7,097 nt of DNA from Acholeplasmataceae bacterium (GTDB taxonomy: Bacteria; Bacillota_I; Bacilli_A; Acholeplasmatales; Acholeplasmataceae), in NCBI GenBank assembly GCA_023264085.1, contig JALQTF010000082.1:1-7097 (forward strand), given 5' to 3'. Numbering within the stretch: position 1 is the first letter of the stretch; every line of letters starts with the position of its first letter. Shown here piece after piece: positions 1-5,541 of this stretch. A program made the translations under genes and the position numbers. The notes beneath the pieces were generated by a model. That model was not told the origin of the DNA. It worked only from the letters and a program-made list of their open reading frames with translations, and did not search any database.

Positions 1-485
1 ATGAAAGTGAAAGTCATTTTGCTATATGACTCTGCTGAACCTAAACCATAAATACAGGATACACTTGATACTATTATTACGTCATCCTTTTCCAAAAGAG
101 ACCTTGTTGCTGAGTGTCTCATACGATCAATTTGTTCATTTATTGAAGACTCTTTTTCAATATATGTGTCAGACCTTGGAACATAAGCTTCAGGCGTATA
201 ATAATCATAATAAGAAACAAAGTATTCAACGGAATTTTTAGGAAAGAAATCTTTAAGCTCTCCATATAATTGAGCTGCTAAGGTCTTATTAGGGGCCATA
301 ACTACCGCAGGCCTTTGAGTTGATTCAATAATTTTAGCCATTGTGTAAGTCTTGCCCGAACCTGTTACACCAAGTAAAACTTGATGTAATAACCCATCAT
401 TTAAACCATTAACCAGAGTTTCTATTGCTTTTGGTTGACTCCCTGCAGGCTCAAACGGAGATGTAACGGTTAAATTTTTTGTCAT
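1..485 (-). CDS. uvrB: UvrB, excinuclease ABC subunit B, N-terminal part (cut by window edge)
   Basis: This is the damage-verifying helicase-like subunit of nucleotide excision repair, which is loaded on DNA by UvrA and recruits UvrC. Reading the minus strand from the ATG at 483-485 gives 161 residues with no stop before the window edge, about a quarter of the usual 670. Visible motifs are SPFEPAGSQPKAI (9-21), Walker A GVTGSGKT (39-46), APNKTLAAQLYGE (64-76), the aromatic beta-hairpin YYDYYTPEAYVP (92-103) that probes the DNA, SDTYIEKESSINEQIDRMRH (105-124), and VSSVSCIYGLGS (139-150). The GVTGSGKT and APNKTLAAQLYGE forms are typical of Proteobacteria; Bacillota usually have GATGTGKT and AHNKTLAGQLYSE. 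No strong ribosome site precedes the ATG (only AAGATA), unlike the genes to the right of position 1030. The identification is firm; the proteobacterial origin is likely. Confidence 0.95.
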   Translation of the reverse strand, partial: MTKNLTVTSPFEPAGSQPKAIETLVNGLNDGLLHQVLLGVTGSGKTYTMAKIIESTQRPAVVMAPNKTLAAQLYGELKDFFPKNSVEYFVSYYDYYTPEAYVPRSDTYIEKESSINEQIDRMRHSATRSLLEKDDVIIVSSVSCIYGLGSAESYSKMTFTF

Positions 486-489
486 TATC

Positions 490-520
490 TTGTTTTACTT
501 TATGAATTTTAATTTATAAT
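490..520 (+). promoter_or_regulatory. Probable promoter of tRNA-Asn
   Basis: A perfect -10 hexamer TATAAT lies at 515-520, which would start transcription about 5 bases before the tRNA. The best -35 candidate is TTGTTT at 490-495 with a long 19-base spacer, so the -35 is uncertain. The site sits between the divergent uvrB and tRNA genes. Confidence 0.5.
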
Positions 521-531
521 TCTCAACTTGT

Positions 532-606
532 TCCCTGATAGCTCAGCGGTAGAGCAGTTGACTGTTAATCAATTGGTCCGTGGTTCGATCCCACGTCAGG
601 GAGCCA
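532..606 (+). tRNA. tRNA-Asn (anticodon GTT)
   Basis: The full cloverleaf can be folded by eye. The 7-bp acceptor stem is TCCCTGA (532-538) with TCAGGGA (596-602). The D stem is GCTC/GAGC (541-544 with 552-555). The anticodon stem is GTTGA/TCAAT (557-561 with 569-573), and its loop CTGTTAA has anticodon GTT at 564-566. The T arm is CGTGG-TTCGATC-CCACG (579-595). The discriminator is G603 and the CCA end is encoded at 604-606. It reads the asparagine codons AAC and AAT. An encoded CCA does not by itself identify the lineage. It is divergent from uvrB, and no terminator is obvious after it. Confidence 0.97.
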
Positions 607-714
607 TTCTTTTAGCCAATCCTCGATTTTAATCTATTTACCCTACTCATGCATGGTATGTTTTTTGGCATAACTTTATTTTTATTTTGATAGGCTTTCG
701 GTAATAATCATTAG

Positions 715-1047
715 ATGAAAAGATTACAAGATAAAGTCGCAGTGATAACGGGTGCTGGAAGTGGCATTGGTAAAGAAACTGCATTATTGTTTTTAGAACA
801 TGGCGCTAAGGTTATGTTGGCAGATATTAATAAAGAGTCTCTCGAAGAGACTTTTGAAATCATTAAACAAAAAAAACTTGATGCAAATGCATGCATATCC
901 ATCACCGATGTTTCTTCGGAAAATGACATAGAAAATATGATCAAACTTGCGGTTGATCGTTTTGGTGCTTTGCATATTCTTTTTAATAATGCAGGCATTG
1001 GAGGTGCAGTGGGTCCAATTACCCACATTAATGCAAATAATAAATAA
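715..1047 (+). CDS. Short-chain dehydrogenase/reductase, N-terminal 105 residues then broken
   Basis: This is the start of a Rossmann-fold NAD(P)-dependent oxidoreductase of the classical SDR family; the substrate cannot be told. Seen are the cofactor motif TGAGSGIG (12-19), Asp37 after the second strand (LADIN), which favours NAD(H) over NADP(H), the TDVSSENDIENMIKLAVDRFG region (64-84), and the structural motif NNAG (91-94). Family members are about 250 residues with a catalytic Ser and a YxxxK. Here the reading frame stops after 110 residues, before any of those, so the product could not be active. SDR-like sequence runs to PITHI (101-105, ending at 1029); the last five codons (NANNK) and the TAA come from unrelated DNA past the junction. 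No ribosome site is visible before the ATG at 715. An alternative is a genuinely truncated pseudogene. Confidence 0.88.
   Translation: MKRLQDKVAVITGAGSGIGKETALLFLEHGAKVMLADINKESLEETFEIIKQKKLDANACISITDVSSENDIENMIKLAVDRFGALHILFNNAGIGGAVGPITHINANNK
1020..1036. other. Probable chimeric junction between two genomes
   Basis: The plus-strand dehydrogenase and the minus-strand membrane protein that starts at 1094 lose their family-like sequence at the same place, within a few bases of 1029. To the left lie a proteobacterial-type uvrB and genes without clear ribosome sites. To the right lie genes with strong AGGAG sites and another taxonomic flavour. No transposase, integrase, inverted repeat or duplicated target is visible at the join. 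The exact base cannot be fixed from one sequence; ATTAATG at 1027-1033 fits both sides. Confidence 0.75.
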
Positions 1048-1094
1048 AAGCCAATCAGTATAAAAACAATGGTGAGATAATAGTGTATGGGCAT
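1029..1094 (-). CDS. N-terminal fragment of a small membrane protein
   Basis: About 22 residues can be trusted: MPIHYYLTIVF then a hydrophobic run, ILIGFYLLFAL, that looks like a first transmembrane helix. The start is the ATG at 1092-1094, chosen because AAAGG at 1103-1107 (minus strand) lies 8 bases upstream; an in-frame ATG 6 bases earlier is too close to that site. Past about 1029 the frame stays open only because it runs antisense through the dehydrogenase gene, so the 100-odd downstream residues are an artefact of the join. It lies just downstream of the groEL terminator, with what looks like its own promoter. The family is not recognisable from so short a piece. Confidence 0.5.
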
Positions 1095-1113
1095 ATACAT
1101 ATCCTTTATGTGT

Positions 1114-1125
1114 ATTGTATCATAC
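1114..1125 (-). promoter_or_regulatory. Possible extended -10 promoter for the minus-strand membrane protein
   Basis: Read on the minus strand, GTATGATACAAT holds an extended -10, TGA followed by TACAAT (1114-1119), about 20 bases before the proposed start codon. No good -35 is spaced correctly; that region is occupied by the groEL terminator. The stretch TTTTTTTGTATGATA (1118-1132, minus) recurs exactly at 4316-4330 on the plus strand, also right after a terminator and before a gene. Confidence 0.4.
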
Positions 1126-1160
1126 AAAAAAAGCCTTTATGTCACCATAAAAGCTTTTTT
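1126..1160 (-). terminator. Rho-independent terminator of groES-groEL
   Basis: A 15-bp stem is formed by 1127-1141 and 1146-1160 with the 4-base loop TCAC (1142-1145). All pairs are standard except one G-T on the minus-strand transcript. Read on the minus strand, the hairpin begins 7 bases after the groEL stop and ends in a run of T. The long A/T arms make it symmetric, so it could also work on the plus strand. Confidence 0.85.
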
Positions 1161-1166
1161 CTTATT

Positions 1167-2783
1167 TTAATACATTGGCGGCATTGCTGGTGCAGGTGAT
1201 TCTTTTTCGTCTTTATTGTCAGCAACTGCAGCTTCTGTTGTAATAAGTAGTGATGCGATAGAAGACGCATTCAGTATGGCACTTCGTGTCACTTTAGTTG
1301 GATCGATGATCCCTTTTTCAATGAGATTCACCCATGTGCCTGTTTTTGCATCAAATCCAATTTCTTTTGGTTGTGTTCTAAATGTTTCAAGTGTTGCTGT
1401 TCCATCAAATCCAGCATTTTCTGCAATGTTTTCAAGTGGATCAGAGAGTGCATCTAATACTGCTGTAATCCCACGCATGATGTCCATATTGTCATGTTTC
1501 AGGGTATCTCTAAGTTCACTTTGAATTCTTACAAGTGCCGCACCACCACCAGGAATGATACCTTCAGCAATGGCAGCTTTTGTCGCATTGAGTGCATCCT
1601 CAATACGTAGTTTTTTCTCTTTAAGTTCAGATTCTGTTGCTGCACCGACTTTAATGACTGCAATCCCATCGCTGAGTTTTGCAAGTCTTTCTTGAAGTTT
1701 TTTCTTATCAAAATCAGAGGTTGTATTTTGTAATTGTGCTTCAATTTCTTGTTTTCTAGCATTGAGTAAAGATGGATCCCCTTGGCCACTAATGAGTGTG
1801 GTTGAATCTTTTTTAATGATTGCTTTTCCAACGGTTCCGAGTTGTTCAATGGTAGTGTCACTTAATTTCATTTGGAGATCTTTAGAAATAAACTTTGCGC
1901 CTGTTAATATTGCGATATCTTGAAGCATCTCTTTTTGATTGTCACCAAATCCTGGTGCTTTTGTCGCAACGACATTAAATGTCCCTCTTAATTTGTTTAC
2001 AATCAATGTTGAGGTCACTTCATTTTCAATATCTTCAGCAATAAGTAGAAGTGGTTTAGATGATTTTACGACTTGTTCAAGGACAGGTAAGATATCTTGA
2101 ATCGTCGATATTTTTTGATCTGTCACAAAAACATAAGGGTTTTCAAATTCGATGGTCATGGTTTCTCTATTGGTAATAAAATATGGAGATGCATACCCTT
2201 TGTCATATTGCATACCTTCTACGACATCAAGTTCTGTTTCAAAACCTTTAGATTCATCCACATTTATGACACCATTTTTAGACACTTTGTCCATAGCTTT
2301 CGCAATGATTTCACCGACTTCAGTCGATCCAGATGAAATCGTTGCAACATTTGCGATATCTTGAGAAGTTTTGACATCTCTAGACATATCAAGTAATTTT
2401 TCAGCAACTTTTTTACCTGCAAGATCAATACCTTCTTTTACAAGTACAGGATTTGACCCTCTGTCCACTGCTTTGAAGCCTCTATGAATCATTGCTTGTG
2501 CAAGAACAGTTGCAGTTGTTGTTCCATCACCTGCGACATCATTGGTATTCGATGCCACTTCATAGACAAGTTTTGCACCCATGTTTTCATATGGATTGGA
2601 GAGTTCGATTTCTTTAGCGATGGTAACACCATCATTGGTGATGAGTGGAGAACCATATCCTTTATCTAAAATGACATTACGTCCTTTGGGTCCTAATGTG
2701 ACTTTGACGGTATTTGCAAGTGTATCTACGCCTTTTAAAATTGATGTTTGTGCATCTTTTGAATGTAAAATTTGCTTTGCCAT
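1167..2783 (-). CDS. groEL: GroEL, 60 kDa chaperonin
   Basis: This is the cytosolic ATP-driven folding chamber that works with GroES on unfolded proteins. The 538 residues are full length for the family (about 540). Seen in order: TVKVTLGPKGRNV (25-37) and the nucleotide site GDGTTTA (85-91); apical-domain aromatics in GYASPYFIT (196-204), expected to bind clients and GroES; Asp396 in RIEDALNATKAAIAEG (393-408), equivalent to the ATP-hydrolysing Asp of Escherichia coli GroEL; and IIPGGGAAL (409-417). The C-terminus is ESPAPAMPPMY, without the common GGM repeats. The ATG at 2781-2783 has an excellent site, AAGGAGG (2789-2795), 5 bases upstream that overlaps the groES stop. It is co-transcribed with groES 10 bases upstream and ends at the hairpin at 1127-1160. 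Expected to be heat inducible through HrcA. Confidence 0.98.
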   Translation of the reverse strand: MAKQILHSKDAQTSILKGVDTLANTVKVTLGPKGRNVILDKGYGSPLITNDGVTIAKEIELSNPYENMGAKLVYEVASNTNDVAGDGTTTATVLAQAMIHRGFKAVDRGSNPVLVKEGIDLAGKKVAEKLLDMSRDVKTSQDIANVATISSGSTEVGEIIAKAMDKVSKNGVINVDESKGFETELDVVEGMQYDKGYASPYFITNRETMTIEFENPYVFVTDQKISTIQDILPVLEQVVKSSKPLLLIAEDIENEVTSTLIVNKLRGTFNVVATKAPGFGDNQKEMLQDIAILTGAKFISKDLQMKLSDTTIEQLGTVGKAIIKKDSTTLISGQGDPSLLNARKQEIEAQLQNTTSDFDKKKLQERLAKLSDGIAVIKVGAATESELKEKKLRIEDALNATKAAIAEGIIPGGGAALVRIQSELRDTLKHDNMDIMRGITAVLDALSDPLENIAENAGFDGTATLETFRTQPKEIGFDAKTGTWVNLIEKGIIDPTKVTRSAILNASSIASLLITTEAAVADNKDEKESPAPAMPPMY

Positions 2784-2793
2784 AATATCCTCC

Positions 2794-3051
2794 TTAAATA
2801 AGTTTTGCTAATATGTTTTTTGTTTGAATGAGTAGATATTCTTGACCTTCAAGTTCTACTTTTGTCCCTGAGTAAGATTGATAAATCACACGATCATTTT
2901 CTTTAAGATCCTCAACTTTAGGACCAATCGCGATGACTTTTCCTACCGCTTGTTTTTCTTTTGCTTCACTTGTTAAGATGATGCCTGATGCTGTTGTTTT
3001 TTCTTCTTTTTCAAGTATTAAAGCAACATAATCTTCTAATGGTTTTAACAT
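2794..3051 (-). CDS. groES: GroES, 10 kDa co-chaperonin
   Basis: This is the heptameric lid of the GroEL chamber. The 85 residues begin MLKPLEDYVALILEKEE, the family start. The mobile loop follows with KTTASGIILTSEAKEKQ (18-34), whose hydrophobic tripeptide Ile24-Ile25-Leu26 contacts GroEL, then VGKVIAIGP (36-44), NDRVIYQSYSGTKV (52-65), and the closing EYLLIQTKNILAKLI (71-85). It is about 9 or 10 residues shorter than usual. The missing part falls around PKVEDLKEN (44-52), which in most relatives is a longer roof-loop segment. Ribosome site AAAGGGG (3060-3066) sits 8 bases before the ATG at 3049-3051. First gene of the groES-groEL operon, under the promoter and operator just upstream. Confidence 0.97.
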   Translation of the reverse strand: MLKPLEDYVALILEKEEKTTASGIILTSEAKEKQAVGKVIAIGPKVEDLKENDRVIYQSYSGTKVELEGQEYLLIQTKNILAKLI

Positions 3052-3066
3052 ATATTATTCCCCTTT

Positions 3067-3093
3067 CTGGCACTCTAGTTTATTAATTGCCAA
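3067..3093 (-). promoter_or_regulatory. CIRCE-like HrcA operator upstream of groES
   Basis: Read on the minus strand, the half-sites are TTGGCAATT and GAGTGCCAG separated by exactly 9 bases. The CIRCE consensus is TTAGCACTC-N9-GAGTGCTAA, so 6 of 9 and 7 of 9 positions match. It lies in the transcribed leader between the promoter and the groES ribosome site, the usual place for HrcA repression of heat-shock operons. The hrcA gene itself is not in the window. Confidence 0.8.
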
Positions 3094-3104
3094 TTTCAGT
3101 TACA

Positions 3105-3133
3105 ATTTTATTAAAGACAAAAAAAATTGTCAA
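3105..3133 (-). promoter_or_regulatory. Housekeeping-sigma promoter of groES-groEL
   Basis: On the minus strand there is a perfect -35 TTGACA (3128-3133), a 17-base spacer, and -10 TAAAAT (3105-3110). The predicted start, near 3098, is about 5 bases before the CIRCE-like element and about 47 bases before the groES start codon. Confidence 0.85.
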
Positions 3134-3142
3134 GTAGGATGG

Positions 3143-3182
3143 TTGTGTTTTTGGGAAATTATGGCAAAATGTTTGATAAAAT
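3143..3182 (+). promoter_or_regulatory. Probable promoter region of the chromate-transporter-family gene
   Basis: Two overlapping candidates are visible. One is TTGTGT (3143-3148), a 16-base spacer and CAAAAT (3165-3170), preceded by TGG as an extended -10. The other is TGA followed by TAAAAT (3174-3182), which would leave a leader of only about 14 bases and so looks less likely. It is back-to-back with the groES promoter. Confidence 0.45.
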
Positions 3183-3202
3183 ATAGTTGAGGAGATATAA
3201 AA

Positions 3203-4264
3203 ATGTATATCGAAATATTTAAAATATTTTTAAAACTTGGCATGTTATCCTTTGGTGGACCTGCGGCACATATTGCATTGATGCATCAATTATTTGTAGA
3301 TGATAAGAAGTGGTTAGATGACAAACATTTTTTAGATCTCATCAGTTTATCTTCTGTAATTCCTGGACCAAGTTCCACAGAGTTAGCGTTACTCATTGGC
3401 AGACACAGAGGTGGTAAATTAGGACTTTGGGTTGCAGGTGTTGCATTTATTTTACCAGCGCTCATACTTGTTTTAACGCTCGCATTTGTATATCTTCAGT
3501 TCGGTAATTTAGTCATTGTACAAAGTATGTTCGATGTTGTTGGTCCAGTTGTTGTCAGTATTATTATGTTTGCGGTCTATCAATTGAGCAAAAAAGTCAT
3601 TAAAAGTTTTGATGCGATCATATATATAATAATTGCACTCTCACTAAGTTTTGTCATAAACCAAGTTTTAGTATTTTTGATTGTTGGATTGAATGCCTTT
3701 CTTTATCAATTTTTCTTCAGAAAAACACAAGTGAAAGAAGGAATGAGTATCCTACTCATTTTTTTACTCTTTTTTCAAATAGGTGCGACTTTATATGGTA
3801 GTGGTTATGTACTTACGAGCTATTTAGATACGTTATTTGTTGAACCAGGTTATTTGACATTTCAGCAAATGTTAGATGGTGTTGCAGTTGGTCAAATTAC
3901 CCCTGGTCCAGTATTTACAACCGCAGGATTTTTAGGATATGTGCTCAGCGGAAATATTCTTGGTGGTGTTGTTGGAGCTATCGGTATATTTTTGCCTGGA
4001 TTTTTACTTATCACTTTCTTTTATAAAGGGTTCACGTATTTAAGGGATGTTTCGTGGTTTCGTTATATTTTAAGTGCACTCAACTATGCAGCGATTGCAC
4101 TCATGATTTCAGTTGTGATTCAGTTGGGACTTTCTTTTGAGATGAACATATGGAAATATGTTTTGAGTGTGATTGCGTTTATTACATTAATTTATAAGTT
4201 TTTGACACCAACAAAGTTAATTTTTATCGGTGCTGTTATAGGTATGATTGTCGCAATTGTTTAA
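3203..4264 (+). CDS. chrA: ChrA-family chromate/anion transporter, two-domain form
   Basis: This is an inner-membrane protein of the chromate ion transporter (CHR) family, whose studied members export chromate. Its 353 residues hold two tandem homologous halves. The first has SFGGPAAHIALMHQ (16-29) and the signature VIPGPSSTELALLIG (52-66). The second has IGATLYGSGYVLTSYL (193-208) and AVGQITPGPVFTTAGFLGY (228-246). In the second half the usual FGGGY is altered to YGSGY. Most of the rest is hydrophobic and consistent with about 10 membrane helices. The ATG at 3203 has GAGGAG (3189-3194) 8 bases upstream. It is divergent from groES and closed by its own terminator, so it is probably a single-gene unit. 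CHR proteins are common in organisms with no chromate exposure; the substrate here is not proven. Confidence 0.92.
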   Translation: MYIEIFKIFLKLGMLSFGGPAAHIALMHQLFVDDKKWLDDKHFLDLISLSSVIPGPSSTELALLIGRHRGGKLGLWVAGVAFILPALILVLTLAFVYLQFGNLVIVQSMFDVVGPVVVSIIMFAVYQLSKKVIKSFDAIIYIIIALSLSFVINQVLVFLIVGLNAFLYQFFFRKTQVKEGMSILLIFLLFFQIGATLYGSGYVLTSYLDTLFVEPGYLTFQQMLDGVAVGQITPGPVFTTAGFLGYVLSGNILGGVVGAIGIFLPGFLLITFFYKGFTYLRDVSWFRYILSALNYAAIALMISVVIQLGLSFEMNIWKYVLSVIAFITLIYKFLTPTKLIFIGAVIGMIVAIV

Positions 4265-4292
4265 TCACATATTCTTACAAAAAATTGCTTTT

Positions 4293-4322
4293 AAAGACAT
4301 CATGATAAGATGTCTTTTTTTT
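4293..4322 (+). terminator. Rho-independent terminator after the ChrA-family gene
   Basis: A 9-bp stem AAAGACATC (4293-4301) with GATGTCTTT (4309-4317) and a 7-base loop runs into an uninterrupted T run to 4322. It lies 28 bases past the chrA stop. The stem core AAGACAT is shared with the terminator at 6176-6201. Confidence 0.88.
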
Positions 4323-4323
4323 G

Positions 4324-4334
4324 TATGATATAGT
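4324..4334 (+). promoter_or_regulatory. Possible extended -10 promoter for the cytochrome b5/FAS1 lipoprotein
   Basis: TATGATATAGT directly follows the T run of the preceding terminator. It can be read as -10 TATGAT (4324-4329) with TG just before it, or as TGA plus TATAGT (4326-4334). No clear -35 is seen because the expected place is inside the terminator stem. The 15-base identity with the site at 1118-1132 (minus) supports a real shared element, but read-through from chrA could also supply expression. Confidence 0.4.
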
Positions 4335-4353
4335 GGTTATAAAAGGAGTAACT

Positions 4354-5529
4354 ATGAAATTTTTACTAACCATTTTAACTGTACTTACTTTAGTTGCATG
4401 TAGCGATAATACTGTCCCGGAAGAAGAGATGATTGAGCTTACAATCGAAGAACTTTCTGTATTTGATGGTACCAACGGTAAAAAAGCATATATTGCCGTA
4501 GATGGGTATATTTATGATGTGACAAACGATCCTTATTGGAGAGATGGCATCCATCAAGGCATGTTTCAAGCTGGACAAGATCTTTCAGATGAAATCCTTA
4601 GTTCCCCTCATGGAAAATCATATTTAGATCGTGTCCCTAAAATTGGTCGTCTCATTGAAACGCCTGTTAAAGACATGCTCTCTACAATTGCATCGATTGA
4701 TGGCTATCAATCGCTTGCAAGCTTAGTATATAGTGGTCAAATTTCCATTGATTTTTCAACTTATGACAACTTAACTATTTTTTTACCTTCACTTGAAGCG
4801 TTTGAATTAACAAATGGTTTTGAAATTCCAGATAATTTTGATCCTAATGAAGGATTTGATCAACTTCTAGGTGATATAGATTTGTTTGATGTTTTGCGTT
4901 ATCACATGGTAGAACAAACACTCTTATTAGAGGCATTGAGAACTGGTAGTTCTCAAATTGAAACAACAACAGGAGAGTTTTTAACGATTACTGTAGATGG
5001 TGATGACGTTTTTGTTAATGATGTTTTAATTGTAGAATCAGATATTATTGCTGAAAACGGAGTTGTACATATTTTAGATGGCGTCTTAGTACCTCCAAGT
5101 TTCGATTTGTCTGTCACAGTAACTTTTAAAGGTCTTAATAACAAAATCATTACAACAGAAACATTAGAAATTGGAGATACATTTACATTTCCAACACCGC
5201 CAAGTGAAGGGGGTTATCGATTTATTTCATGGGATAGTGATATAACGACTATTTCTGAAGATATCACCATTACTGCAATTTATGAAATGATATATATGAC
5301 ACTTGAAGAACTCTCTCAGTATGATGGACAAGATGGCGCAAATGCTTACATCGCATACAACGGTGTTGTTTATGATGTCACAGGGAATCCTAATTGGCCT
5401 AATGGTGTCCACAGAGGTACATTTTATGCCGGTCAAGATATTACTGAATTGTTTCAAGCCTCAGGGGCACCACATGGTGCATCAAATATTACAAATTTAC
5501 CAATCGTCGCATTTTTACAAACTTCTTAA
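4354..5529 (+). CDS. Surface lipoprotein: cytochrome b5-like, FAS1, InlB-type repeat, cytochrome b5-like
   Basis: A predicted secreted, lipid-anchored multidomain protein of 391 residues. The signal peptide ends in lipobox LVA-Cys16. Domain 1 (26-101) is cytochrome b5-like haem/steroid-binding: LTIEEL, AYIAVDGYIYDVT (45-57), candidate axial ligands His67 (GIHQG) and His86 (SPHG). Next comes a fasciclin FAS1 domain (about 105-249), with TIFLPSLEAF (141-150), LRYHMVEQTL (181-190) and VVHILDGVLVPP (237-248). An InlB B-repeat-like segment follows (about 253-311; VTVTFKG, GYRFISWDSD, ITITAIYE). A second cytochrome b5-like domain (315-390) has AYIAYNGVVYDVT, His353 (GVHRG) and His374 (APHG). The ATG at 4354 was chosen over an in-frame TTG at 4321 because AAAAGGAG (4341-4348) lies 5 bases before it and the signal peptide starts there. 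It is followed 12 bases later by a haem membrane protein, which suggests an electron-transfer role. Haem loading is inferred. Confidence 0.88.
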   Translation: MKFLLTILTVLTLVACSDNTVPEEEMIELTIEELSVFDGTNGKKAYIAVDGYIYDVTNDPYWRDGIHQGMFQAGQDLSDEILSSPHGKSYLDRVPKIGRLIETPVKDMLSTIASIDGYQSLASLVYSGQISIDFSTYDNLTIFLPSLEAFELTNGFEIPDNFDPNEGFDQLLGDIDLFDVLRYHMVEQTLLLEALRTGSSQIETTTGEFLTITVDGDDVFVNDVLIVESDIIAENGVVHILDGVLVPPSFDLSVTVTFKGLNNKIITTETLEIGDTFTFPTPPSEGGYRFISWDSDITTISEDITITAIYEMIYMTLEELSQYDGQDGANAYIAYNGVVYDVTGNPNWPNGVHRGTFYAGQDITELFQASGAPHGASNITNLPIVAFLQTS

Positions 5530-5541
5530 AGAAAGTATGTT

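Noticed and set aside
26..241. Plus-strand open frame of 71 codons
   Set aside because: It is antisense to the clear UvrB coding sequence, has no ribosome site and no recognisable content.
532..1036. Possible genomic island integrated at tRNA-Asn
   Set aside because: There is no integrase, no repeat of the tRNA 3' end downstream, and the break lies about 420 bases past the tRNA inside another gene.
711..1127. Minus-strand open frame of 138 codons read as one protein
   Set aside because: Only the first part (from 1094 to about 1029) looks like a real membrane protein with a ribosome site. The rest is antisense to the dehydrogenase and exists because of the junction.
1216..2811. Several open frames of 60 to 110 codons inside groEL, on both strands
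   Set aside because: All overlap the unmistakable GroEL sequence in other frames, as expected for a long conserved gene.
3203..4264. Heavy-metal resistance island around the ChrA-family gene
   Set aside because: No other metal gene, regulator or mobile element is nearby. The gene has its own terminator and host-like ribosome site, so it looks like an ordinary chromosomal gene.
4321..4353. Earlier TTG start for the lipoprotein gene
   Set aside because: It would place 11 residues before the signal peptide and put the AAAAGGAG ribosome site inside the coding region.
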